Assembly (NCBI GenBank): GCA_033060915.1
Contig: CM065397.1
Coordinates: 34,747,501-34,811,500, forward strand
Reading direction: 5' to 3'
From: Euryodendron excelsum
Lineage: Eukaryota > Streptophyta > Magnoliopsida > Ericales > Pentaphylacaceae
Length of the DNA stretch: 64,000 bases
Part shown: piece after piece, positions 36,970-47,100 of the stretch
Position numbering within the stretch: the stretch's first letter is position 1
Layout of the letters: each line of letters begins with the position of its first letter
Notes under the pieces: model-generated
What the model was told of the DNA's origin: nothing
The model's input: only the letters and a program-made list of their open reading frames with translations
Database searches by the model: none
Program-made: the position numbers and the translations under genes

Positions 36970-38823
36970 ATGACAGACGCGGGTGATGACGGTTCTGAGA
37001 GGAGACGCCGCTCGGGGAAGGCGGCCCGGACAGATTCTACTGGCGGCTCTAGTCGATCTAGAGGTAGTCGACGATCTACCGGACGATCTTCATCCAGTCA
37101 GAGTGGGCAGGGGAGTAGGCTACCTGTCGACCCTTTTCCTCCGGTTGAGTAGGCTTTTGCCGAGGAGATTGATGCTGAGGAGGATGTATCGCGTCTCGGG
37201 GATCAGGTGACTGGTTATGGGAGAGCTTCTTCCAGGCACAGGCAGACGGATGCCGACTTGGGAGATCTACAGATACCAGACGTCCCACCACTCAGGGATC
37301 TTGCCTATCACCCCAGCGTGTATTCTAGACAGCATTTACCTCCTCCGCGAATACACACAGCTTTTCGAGGGGCTGTTCATCAGGTTTTTGTGACCATGTA
37401 GCGGGCGGCCCCATCATATCGTGCCTTCTTGGTAGAGATTGGATTTGGTGCCTTTATGGGATTACAGGCCAACCGCCTGAACCGACATTTGGTAGTGGCA
37501 CTTGTTGAGAGGTGGTTTGGGGAGACCGGGACCTTTCATTTTGTCGGCTTTGAGTTGGGTCCTACTCCTTTGGATTGGGCAATTATTACAGGGCTCTCCT
37601 TTGTCGGTCGGCAGATCACCCTGCATCCAGTCAGTAGGGATGAGGCCTGTTTGCTGTTGGACTTGCCTCCTCCTGAGCATTCTGCCTTCCCAGTCTCTTG
37701 GATTAGTCAAGATGAGTGTACTTTTGCTACTGAGCCATCGCCTACCAGGCGGGACATCATGAGACGGCGACTTGTGTTATATATCATCTTTAGCTGCTTC
37801 TGCAACAACAACAAGTCACTCGTGCCGTGTCGTTTGGTGAGTATAGTATCCGATCTTGGAGCCTTATCTCAGCTGGACTGGGGGTCCTTTTCCTTTGGCT
37901 GCTTTCTTCAATCGATGCGGGTTCGGACTTTTTCTCGTTGGGGCAGCATGACTAGCTTCTGGCCCTTCCTTGTTTGGTGGAGTTACGAGTACCTACCGGT
38001 ACGTCGCCCTGCAATTGTTGAGGATGACCTCTATCCTTGTGCTTTGAGGTGGGCTTGTGACCGGGTAGCCCAGCGATCGGAGACTACCGATTTTGTGACG
38101 CTCCGGGCTAACCTGGAGCTGATTGAGGCGAGGGATGTGACCTGGCGGCCCTTCATTGGATCAGTCCATTACGAGACAGTCCGGTACTTGGTCCCATTGT
38201 CCTTGTCAAGAGCTGCTTTTCTCAGTGATGACACTTGGGAGTCCTATCTTGGAAAGCGACACTGGCGGCAGTTTCATAAGGAGTTTCGATCAGCAGGGGC
38301 TCTGCCAGAGTATATGTTTGGAGCCTTGGTGGCGGGAGTGCCTATCCCTTACTAGGAGCGTCAGCCAGGCGCCGAGTTCTTGCTTCCCCCAGATACAGAT
38401 TATGCTGCACACTTTTGGGCTCACTCAGTCGGTGCCTTCACCAGGTTTGAGGTAGTAATTGGCGGGTATGCTGTTGGCCAGGAGGTGGTTGACTTGTGGC
38501 GCCGAGCCGGAGGATATGTGCCCCAGGCTAAGTTTACTGCTATGAGAGACCAGAGGGATCAGTACCAGATGGAGCGGGATCAGTACCAGGCCAAGGTGGC
38601 TTCCCTAACAGCTCGATTATCTGAGCTGGGTGGTGTGGGGGGGGGGGGGTAAGTTATTCTCTCTTTGTTCCTTATTGCTCTGCTGTTGCTTAGTTCCTTT
38701 TGTTTGCAACTGATTTTGATTCTATCTTTCCTGCAGGATGGTGGTGCTTCGAGTAGTTACCCCCCTCCTCCGATGCCGGGTTTCGGGGATGGTGATCCAG
38801 ATGATATCGATTTCGATCTGTGA
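36970..38823 (+). pseudogene. Plant mobile domain (PMD) protein, retrotransposon-borne copy in B
   Basis: One frame runs from the ATG at 36970 through 559 codons, interrupted only by TAG at 37150, 37399 and 38353. Residues about 10-60 are Ser/Arg/Gly-rich. Residues about 145-430 are the PMD (aminotransferase-like) domain; ALVERWFGETGTFH and GPTPLDWAIITGL near residues 175-215 are its typical start. Residues about 525-558 form a probable coiled coil with QYQ repeats. A small intron (38649-38736, GTAAGT...CTGCAG) leads to exon 2 (38737-38823), ending in a proline patch and acidic tail (PPPPMPGF...DDIDFDL). Host PMD proteins such as MAIN and MAIL1 act in gene silencing and genome stability; the role of this copy is unknown. 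The gene is antisense to its element. All three stops are CAG in the G copy, and a 1-base slip in the poly-G run shifts the intron phase. Confidence 0.8.
38649..38736 (+). other. Small 3' intron of the PMD gene (B copy)
   Basis: GTAAGTTATT...TTTCCTGCAG, 88 bases. The counterpart in G is 51904-51817 (GTATGTTATT...CTGTAG, 88 bases). The G copy is phase 0 and exon 2 is readable in the same frame in both copies, which supports real splicing. In B the run of 13 G before the donor leaves the phase one base off. Confidence 0.65.
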
Positions 38824-41154
38824 TAGACACCCCTTGTAGAGACTCTAATCTTCTTTTGCCCCTTGTCCCTGAGTTATATTTATGTTAGACAGTTTTATTC
38901 TGATATTTTGTACAAAAATAAATATTTAGGGTACTTAGATGCATGTATAGACAGATACATTTATGATCTTTACAACTAGGCATATGATCAGATACATGTG
39001 ATGTATGATGATGTTAGATATCTATTACATGAGTTGATGTTGGTGACTTTTATTTCTACAGGGAGTTATATCCTATGTGTGCGAAGCCTATGTTGATTTT
39101 TTTTTTTTTAACATATGCACAAGTTAGAAATATGTTAATAGAATGACACAGGGTGCTGTTAGACTTGTAGCCTTGGGAATGGTAACTCCCTCCTCTTCGG
39201 GGGTTTAGCCTCTCTTCTGGCTCAACTTTACCTCGATTGGATGATAGCATTTCGTACCTTACTCAACCTCTTGATCGCCCCCAACTCTTTATCTTAGGGT
39301 TAGTGTATAGGGTTATTGGGCTGAGACTCTCGACTCTCGGGGTTTTAGCAACAGCTTACTTGACCTTTGGCAGAGCGATAAGTGGCCAGTCCTTTCAATC
39401 CGAGGAGACTTTGTTTAGGACGAGTCTAAAAGGATATAGGCTTAAGATATCCTGCTACTAGAAGGCCATAATAGATTGTGGTTTATGTGCAAGCAAGTTT
39501 AGTAAAAACTTTGTTTTTTCCAGCCACCCTCTTAGGTAGGAAGGGTGTTTTAGATGTTTTCGAAGGCCAGGGTCAGGTTCTAGTGTGATAATAGCTGGGT
39601 TAATGGCTTGGAAATCGAGGACGTTTTGGATTTCACGTTTCAAAATGGGACCATTTTCCATGTCATGGCTAGGTTAGTTGGAATGGTATTCACATGATAG
39701 ATTAGGATTATATGATTGGGGCGTCTGGCTGAAGATAGACCTGGGAGGTATTGGAACGAGGTGGTTGGCTTGGCGAAGACATCGGTAGGCAGTGGTCAGA
39801 GAGCAATCCAATGAAGTGTAATCTCGGTCTTCTCCCTTGGTTCTTTTTCATAGGACAACATGCCCCTAATGGGTTTAGACTTGAAGAGCCTCTGTCTGCT
39901 TATTGGTTGTTATACTTGCATGGGATAGGAGCAAGGAGAGAATTGCTTCTATTTTGGTTATCCTTTTCCCAAGTCCTCTTACTTCTTCTAGTATCTAGGC
40001 TTGGTCTTGTTTGAGGACTAAACTTGGTGGCGCATTGAGTGGCTCCATGGATGTTTTCCAATGTGGACTTAGCTTTTGATCTCCGTAGCAATGGGGGGAA
40101 GGTGAAGAAAAAGTATAAAACAAGAAAAAAAAAGTTAGTGCCTTGTTTTGACAATTTTTATGCAATGCATGCCTTAAGGGTGTCCCTACTTGAGAGGGAG
40201 ACTAAACATGACGTATTTGGCTCACTCTTTGGAGATAAGGGGTTTGCCCTTGTATGCAGATATCTTACTGTTGATTGGGAACATCCATTGATTCATACAT
40301 TCAGTTGTAAAAATTAGAAGATTACATTGAGCTTTGAGTTTAGATACAGAAAAATTGAAATATATTTTAATAAGGGGAGAAGGAACATTTTCCTTAGAAT
40401 TTTCACATATCTACTTTTAGATTTGAAATCCTGAACTACTCTAAAGTATTTGGTTTCACCTTCTTTGAGTCTGACGTTGAGGAAGTCATCAAGAGACCTT
40501 ACTTTTTGGTTACCCCTTGTCTTCTTGCAACCCTATCGCTGTGAGCATAAAGGGATTAGGGCCCCTCTTCATTGAATGACGTGAAATGTATGTCATGTGT
40601 CCTTAGAGTTACATGGGAACCCTTAGCATTTTGGTAGGTTTTATGTAAAGGAGAGTGATCTTGGTGTCACTCTCTATGGATTGATCATGTGCATGAAAAT
40701 GCAGTGACTTGAGTTACTTTGGAACTCTTGTCTTGAAATGGAGTATTGAATGTATGTACATGTATGCCAAGAGTATAGAGAAGGAGAGAGAGAGAGAGAG
40801 AGAGAGAATGCAATTGTAAAGTAAATATGTATGCATGAACATTACATATGCATTATAATGGCAGGAATAGACAAGAATAAAGGAAACTAAAGCAATCACC
40901 CTTTCCTCCATGGTTTTGAAATTGACGTGAATATCCTAAATTTGGCAGAGGTTTGATTATGCAAGGTTTCTATATAAACATGAGGTTGAGGGTTTATTAA
41001 TGCTTCCTAAGAAGGCTCAATTCCTAGATCTTCAAACCTAGGCCCACTCCCTGAGGTGGTGCCATTATCGGTTAGTGATATGAGCAGGGGGGTAATTATG
41101 AGGCCGTAGGCCAAGAAACTTATATAGCATCCACCCACAACCAAGGTTCTATCT
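38824..41154. other. Non-coding stretch of element B after the PMD gene
   Basis: Positions 38840-39450 align reversed with 51130-51720 of G, including the 'gaatgacacagggt' block. 39450-40060 has no match I can see elsewhere in the window. 40090-41154 is leader sequence of the reversed element with a GA microsatellite at 40784-40806. No supported gene. Confidence 0.6.
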
Positions 41155-41356
41155 TGTAAGCACCCCATTTTTGACCGCTCGGCAATTTACACTCTGTCCA
41201 GACTTGTGCTCAAGTCATTGTGGGCGTATTCCAATCAAAACCAACTTTCAAAGTCCAAATCCCGTCTGTCAATCGCTTCGCAGGCCCGCTAGGCCCAAAT
41301 AGAGGCAAAATAACCAAAATGCCCTTAGGGGCATTGTTCTTTCCAACTCCAATTCC

Positions 41357-42770
41357 AATCCCTCTCTCGAGATAGTTTATTCCTCGAGACGATTCCAAAT
41401 CAGGCACATCTTTTCGAAGACGGTAAGTCCCCATTCCAATCCCTCTCGAGAGATAGTTTATTCCTCGAGATGGTTCCAAATCAAGCACGTGTTTTTGGAG
41501 ATGATAAGACCCTTTTCTAATCTCTCTCTCGAGACAGTTTATTCCTCGAGATGGTTTTAAATCAGGCACGTCTTTTCGGAGACGATAAGTCACCTTTCCA
41601 ATCCCTCTCTCGAGACAGTTTATTCCTCGAGACGGATCCAAATCAAGCACGTCTTTTTGGAGACGACAAGACCCCTTTCTAATCCCTCTCTCGAGACAGT
41701 TTATTCTTCGAGACGGTTCCAAATCAGGCACGTCTTTTCGGAGACGATAAGACCCCTTTCCAATCCCTCTCTCGAGACAGTTTATTCCTCAAGACGGTTT
41801 CAAATCAGGCACGTCTTTTCGGAGACAATAAGTCCCCTTTCCAATCCCTCTCTCGAGACAGTTTATTCCTCGAGACGATTCCAAATCAGGCACGTCTTTT
41901 CGGAGACGATAAGACCCCTTTCCAATCCCTCTCTTGAGACAGTTTATTCCTTGAGACGGTTTCAAATCATGCACGTCTTTTCAAAGGCAATAAGTCTCCT
42001 TTCCAATCCCTCTCTCGAGACAGTTTATTCCTCGAGACGCTTCCAAATCAGGCACGCCTTTTCGGAAACGATAAGACCGTTTTTCAATCCCTCTCTCGAG
42101 ACAGTTTATTCCTCGAGACAGTTCCAAATCAAGCACGTCTTTTTGGAGACGACAAGACCCCTTTCTAATCCCTCTCTCGAGACAGTTTATTCTTCGAGAC
42201 GGTTCCAAATCAGGCAAGTCTTTTCGGAGACGATAAGACCCCTTTCCAATCCCTCTCTCGAGACAGTTTATTCCTCAAGACGGTTTCAAATCAGGCACGT
42301 CTTTTCGGAGACAATAAGTCCCCTTTCCAATCCCTCTCTCGAGACAGTTTATTCCTCGAGACGGTTCCAAATCAGGCACGTCTTTTCGGAGACGATAAGA
42401 CCCCTTTCCAATCCCTCTCTCGAGACAGTTTATTCCTCGAGACGGTTCCAAATCAGGCACGTCTTTTCGGAGACGATAAGACCCCTTTCCAATCCCTCTC
42501 TTAAGACAGTTTATTCCTTGAGACGGTTTCAAATCATGCACGTCTTTTCAAAGGCAATAAGTCCCCTTTCCAATCCCTCTCTCGAGACAGTTTATTCCTC
42601 GAGACGCTTCCGAATCAGGCACGCCTTTTCGGAGACGATAAGACCGTTTTTCAATCCCTCTCTCGAGACAGTTTATTCCTCGAGACAGTTCCAAATCAGG
42701 CACGTCTTTTCGGAGACGATAAGACTCCTTTCCAATCCCTCTCTCGAGACAGTTTATTCCTTGAGACGGT
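41357..42770 (+). repeat. 81-bp minisatellite, 17.5 units (5' LTR of G)
   Basis: Each 81-base unit has two CTCGAGAC boxes around 'agtttattc' and a small hairpin with arms CGTCT and AGACG around TTTCGG. Since 81 is 27 codons, a stop-free unit stays open on repetition. That gives a 373-codon frame on the plus strand and shorter ones on the minus strand; none is a plausible gene. Variant units recur in order with a period of six to seven units (about 486-567 bases), a higher-order repeat. Confidence 0.95.
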
Positions 42771-43027
42771 CTGAGTAACGAAAATACTCACAAACATCAC
42801 AACCGTTAGAGTAGTAGAAATACTCACAAACAAGTCGATATAGGGAATTGCCAACAAACCCCTATATCACGACGACCGCCGTTAGAGTGGCGGAAAAACT
42901 CAAAACCCAGGTCAACACCAGTGCCAGCTAGCCCACTTCGGAAAAAAATGACCGGACCGCCCCTTGGGCCTTTTTCGAGACTTTCCAGTCAAGATGACCA
43001 TTTTGCCCGTAGGCATCCAAACGCTCC

Positions 43028-43440
43028 GGGAACCACACCGGCTCTGGGTATCCAACCAGTAACCTTCTGAGATTACTTCTTACAATATTCTCAACCTTCC
43101 TCTACCTTTCTGGATCATTCCGAGTCAGTTCCGGCAAACCCGATGCAAAATGACCGTTTTGCCCCTGGAGGGCCGGTCACCTTTTTTTACCACACCGGCT
43201 CTGGGTATCAAACCGGTAACCTCCTGAGAATGCTTTTTATAATGTTCTCAACCTCCCTTTATCTTTCTGGATCATTCCGAGTCAGTTCCGGCCAACCCAG
43301 TGCAAAATGACCATTTTACCCCTGGTGGGCCGCCCACCTTTTCCGACCACACTGACTCTGGGTATCAAACCAAAAACCTTTGGAAACATTCTGAATAATG
43401 TTCGCAAATCTTAAGTCTTCTTCCAGGACAGTCCAAGCCC
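43028..43440 (+). repeat. 157-bp minisatellite, 5' LTR of G
   Basis: 'cacac-gctctgggtatc' begins at 43034, 43191 and 43348, exactly 157 bases apart. Each unit also contains 'ggatcattccgagtcag' and 'aaaatgacc-ttt'. It lies between the 81-bp array and the promoter. Confidence 0.85.
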
Positions 43441-43732
43441 GTCCCAGCAGCTTCCCTATCCGATTGACCGTTTTACCCTTAAAGGCCCGGTCAACCCTTC
43501 CGACACATCTTATCCTTATTTTTCAAGTCAAATACCTCCAAGACACTATTTTAAGTGTTTCTGCTCTTTTCCGGCCTTCCGGGTCATTCCCGGTCTTCCA
43601 AACTCCTTCCCGGACTTTCCGGAGTCACTTCTAGTGAAGCCAAGCTAAAAATTGCATGGTAGTCACTAGTACAAGCGCCCAAATCTAGTCAAAGATACGT
43701 TGCTTGCCGACTTACAAACTTTCCTAACTGGC

Positions 43733-43816
43733 TGGCGTCACTCCAAGTGGCGCCAAGAGCAATTTGGCCTTAGCGCCACTGCAATAGGCACCAGGTTTGT
43801 CCAACCTCTACAAATA
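43733..43816 (+). promoter_or_regulatory. U3 promoter of the 5' LTR of G
   Basis: Two imperfect palindromes (43733-43755, TGGCGTCACT and AAGTGGCGCCA; 43772-43793, AGCGCCA and TAGGCACCA) precede a TATA-like TACAAATA at 43809-43816. Both hairpins and the box are more decayed than in the 3' LTR. Confidence 0.55.
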
Positions 43817-44125
43817 CAGAGCCTCTTCCAATGTGAAAGAGGTACACAAACTCAGTCTAAAAATCATATGTTTCCATATACAGAGCTCGAACACTCCCTA
43901 AACCTTAGCCTCCCTAGGTTTTCCAAATCCTAGCCACCATACACAAACCCTAGCCTTACATACACTCATACACACCCCCATACACTTATATATTAGCCTC
44001 CAACCCTCCTTTGAAGACTTGAAGAGCTACAATCTGAAGTCTAAAGACAACTCTTGAAGATTGAAGACGAAGATCAAGACGAAGACTGAAGACAAGCAAG
44101 GCGCGCAAAATAAACAAGACATATA

Positions 44126-47100
44126 GTAGGCTTTCTCTTTAAATTTCCCCACTTCCCCCCTCTCTCTTCTCTCTCCTAACCCACTTGGGTTTTCTCTATT
44201 TTAATCCCCCATCTCTTTTCTCCCCTTTTTTTGCATGTTTGAAACAAAGGGACTCCCGGTCCATGTGTAGGATTAGACTATCGGAGGGTCATCGTGTCGG
44301 GGGCTTTCCTTTAGGCTAACCGGAGACCACGTGGGTTCGCCCCCCTTGATTATGTGGTGAAACCTTAACTTTGTATGTTCACGACCCCAAAATTGCATTG
44401 CACATATCATAATCTTGCATCTTCCAAAAATTTGTTTTCAAACTCGTTTTCAAAATCGTTTTCGAACTTGTTTACAAAATTGCATCAAAATCTCTTTCTC
44501 AAAACATGTTTTCAAAATCACAATCCTAGAGTGATTCTAGCTTTCCATTGCTAGGGTTGCTTTAGGAAAGTATTACATTTAAAATGACTTCCATGGTCTA
44601 TATTTTCAACCCTTGTCATTTTCAAAACCGCTTTCCTAAAGTGGTTCTAGCACTCTTATGGTTAGAATTGCTTTAGGAAAGTGAGATGTTTTTTTACACC
44701 TTCTAAAAACTCTCTTTTCAAAAGTCTCTCTTCCTAAAAATCTCTTTTTCAACAAACTTTCCTAAAACTTTCCTTTCCAAAATTGTTTTTAAAATCTCCC
44801 TCCAAAAATCTATTTTTCAAAACTCTCTTTTTCAACTCCTTTCCAAAATCCTCTCCTCAAAATTCACTTTTCTAAAAACACTCCCTAAATTCACTTTCCT
44901 AAAAACTCTCTCCAACAATCTCTTTCCAAAAATCTTTCCAAAAAGCTTTCTTTCCAAAATCTTCGCTCCAGAAACTCCTCTCTAGGTTTTCCCTCCAAAA
45001 ACCTGTTTCCAAAAAACCCTTTTATTGATGCCCAAGTCAAGCTCTAGAACTCACAATTAGGAAACCCTAATGTTCTTTCCAAAAACATGGTTTTCAAACT
45101 TTGCCCCAAACCTAGGTTTCCAAAACCTCTCGTTCTCTACATCCAAACCATACATATTTTCAAAACCTATTTTCTAAGTCAAAACTATAGCATTCCAAAT
45201 CTAGGCTTTCTAAAACTCCCCTTCCCAAATCCATGCCAAATCCAATTTTCCCTTTAGGAAACCAAATCCAATCTTCCCTTTAGGAAATCAAATCAAATCT
45301 TCCCGTTTAGGAAACTAGATCCTATCCCCCGTTTTTGGAAACAAAATCAAACCTTCCCTTTTAATAACAAAATCCAATCCCTTCCTAATCCAAATCTTTC
45401 CTAATTCGACCATTTCCTAATTCTACCCCTTTCCAAATCTTAACTTTCCAAATCCAAGTTTTCAAATCTTTCCTAAATTCAACCTTTCCTAATCTCAAGG
45501 TTTTCTAAAACTCAAACTTTAAAAACTTTCTAAATCCTAAACTTTCTAAATTCGAAACTTTCAAACTCTAAAATTTTGTAAGTTCTAAACTTTCCTAAAC
45601 TTCAAATCTTTTAAAGTCTAAACCCTTCCTCATTCCAATCTTTCTTAATTCCACATCCTTTCCAAACTTTAACTCCCAAATCTAGATGTTCAAATCTTTC
45701 GAAAACTCAAATTTTGAATCTTCCAAAAATTCTAGAAGCTTTCGAAATTCAAATCTTTCCTAATTTAAAATCTTTCTAAAATTCTAAGCTTTCCAAATTC
45801 AAAACTTTCTTAACTTGAATTCTAAACCTTTCTTAAAACGAAGCTTTCCAACTTTCAAAACTTCTAAAACATTTCAAATTCCAAAAACTTTCTTAATTCA
45901 AAACTTTCCTAAGTTCAAACTTTGTTAATTCAAAACTTTTCTAATTCGAAACTTTCCTAAATTGGACCTTTCCTAAAACAAAACTTTCCTAATTCCAATC
46001 TTTCTCCAATCTTCCAAGTCCAACATTTGAGTCCAATCTTTCTTAATCTCAAGTCCTTTCTAAATCCTCTCCTTCCTAAGTCTAGGTTTCCTAAAACCAA
46101 GCTTTTCAAAATTAAATCTTTTCAAATCTTCCAATCAAAGTTCAATATCTCGATTTTTCAATTCAAATTCCAATTCAATCTCTTTATTCCAATCAACTCT
46201 TCTATTTTCAATTGGACTCTTGTCCGAACTATGACTGACCTGATTCCTCCAAAAGGATACGTAGGCAACCCTCATGGGTGCGGTCACAACATTTTTCAAA
46301 TCTCAAATTCCACAATCTTTTCAAATCTCCAATCTATTTTCAAAATTTCAATTTCAAATTTCTATTTCCAAATCTCTATTTCTAATTTTGCAAACATTCC
46401 AATTTCTAATCTATCCTTTCAAATCTTTCTTCTAAAATCAATCAAATTATTCTTTTCAAATCTATTTCCAGATCAACTCTCTTTTTTTGCACTTGCATAT
46501 CATGCATCATGTTTTTCTAAACATTAATTTTCAAAGTGAATAGGATTGAACATTAGTTAGTTAAAAGACTCTCATAGGTGAATCTAGGGTAGACTAACAT
46601 GTAGGTACCGAAAGGGCGGGGTAGGGTGATGGCTTAGTGCATCTTCCCTACACGTAACCAACTTTCAAACCTAGATCACTGATTTCAAAGACTATAAACG
46701 GAGTTATTTTCAAAAAAGGGCTAAATGTTTTCTAAAGGTTGTCAAACAACCTATTTTCTTAAAAACCCTCTCTTGAGGAGATATTTTCAAAAACCTTTTT
46801 TCAAAAACCCTAAGTGTAGTCTTCGGATTATTCTTAGTTTTTAGGTGACCTAACTCACCTTAATCAAGTTAGGTGGCAACTCCAAACTTTTTCCAAAAAG
46901 CCCTTTATTCATACTTAGTTTCAATTCAAACCTAGTCGCACTTACTCTTTTAGGAGGGTGAGTTCTAACGAGAGAGTACAACATTTTTTCCACTTGTGTG
47001 AGTATTCCTCGAGTGCGAAAAATCTTGGCGCGACAGCTGGCAACTACACTGGGGATCTTAGAAGGTTAGGCCATAGTCATGTCTCTTTACCCTTTACCCA

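Larger units (their letters stand above)
35857..41154 (-). mobile_element. Element B internal region (major part)
   Basis: On its own (minus) strand this is the same internal region as 47036-54914 of G, shortened. The antisense PMD gene therefore reads on the plus strand (36970-38823). 38824-39660 aligns with 51720-51130 of G. 40090-41154 is the leader, ending where G is inserted; it continues at 60063. The gag segment is absent: leader sequence at about 40090 is preceded by about 400 bases (39660-40060) I cannot align to gag. A GA microsatellite lies at 40784-40806. Confidence 0.75.
41155..47035 (+). repeat. 5' LTR of element G (5,881 bp)
   Basis: It begins TGTAAGCACCCC and ends GGCGCGACA. 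Contents in order: 81-bp array (41357-42770), three 157-bp units (43028-43440), palindromes (43733-43793), a TATA-like box (43809), a putative splice donor (44126), a G-poor stretch (about 44690-46200) and the conserved LTR 3' end. The TATA box reads TACAAATA, against TATAAATA in the 3' LTR, so this promoter is probably weakened. Confidence 0.9.

Noticed and set aside
37502..37762. Second-frame open frame over the PMD gene
   Set aside because: It is a shadow of the PMD coding frame, whose protein is the conserved one between copies.
41357..42770. CRISPR-like regular direct repeats
   Set aside because: The whole 81 bases repeat; there are no unique spacers, and the context is a plant LTR.
41657..42778. 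Open frame of 373 codons with 27-residue repeats, and minus-strand frames over the same stretch
   Set aside because: The 81-bp tandem unit is 27 codons long, so a stop-free unit stays open on repetition on both strands. It lies in an LTR U3, the 3' LTR version is ten units shorter, and the repeats show no helical-repeat (PPR/TPR) pattern.
46027..46527. 166-codon Phe/Asn/Ser-rich frame
   Set aside because: It is a product of the G-poor LTR tract, which rarely forms TAG or TGA; the 3' LTR equivalent is not open over the same length.
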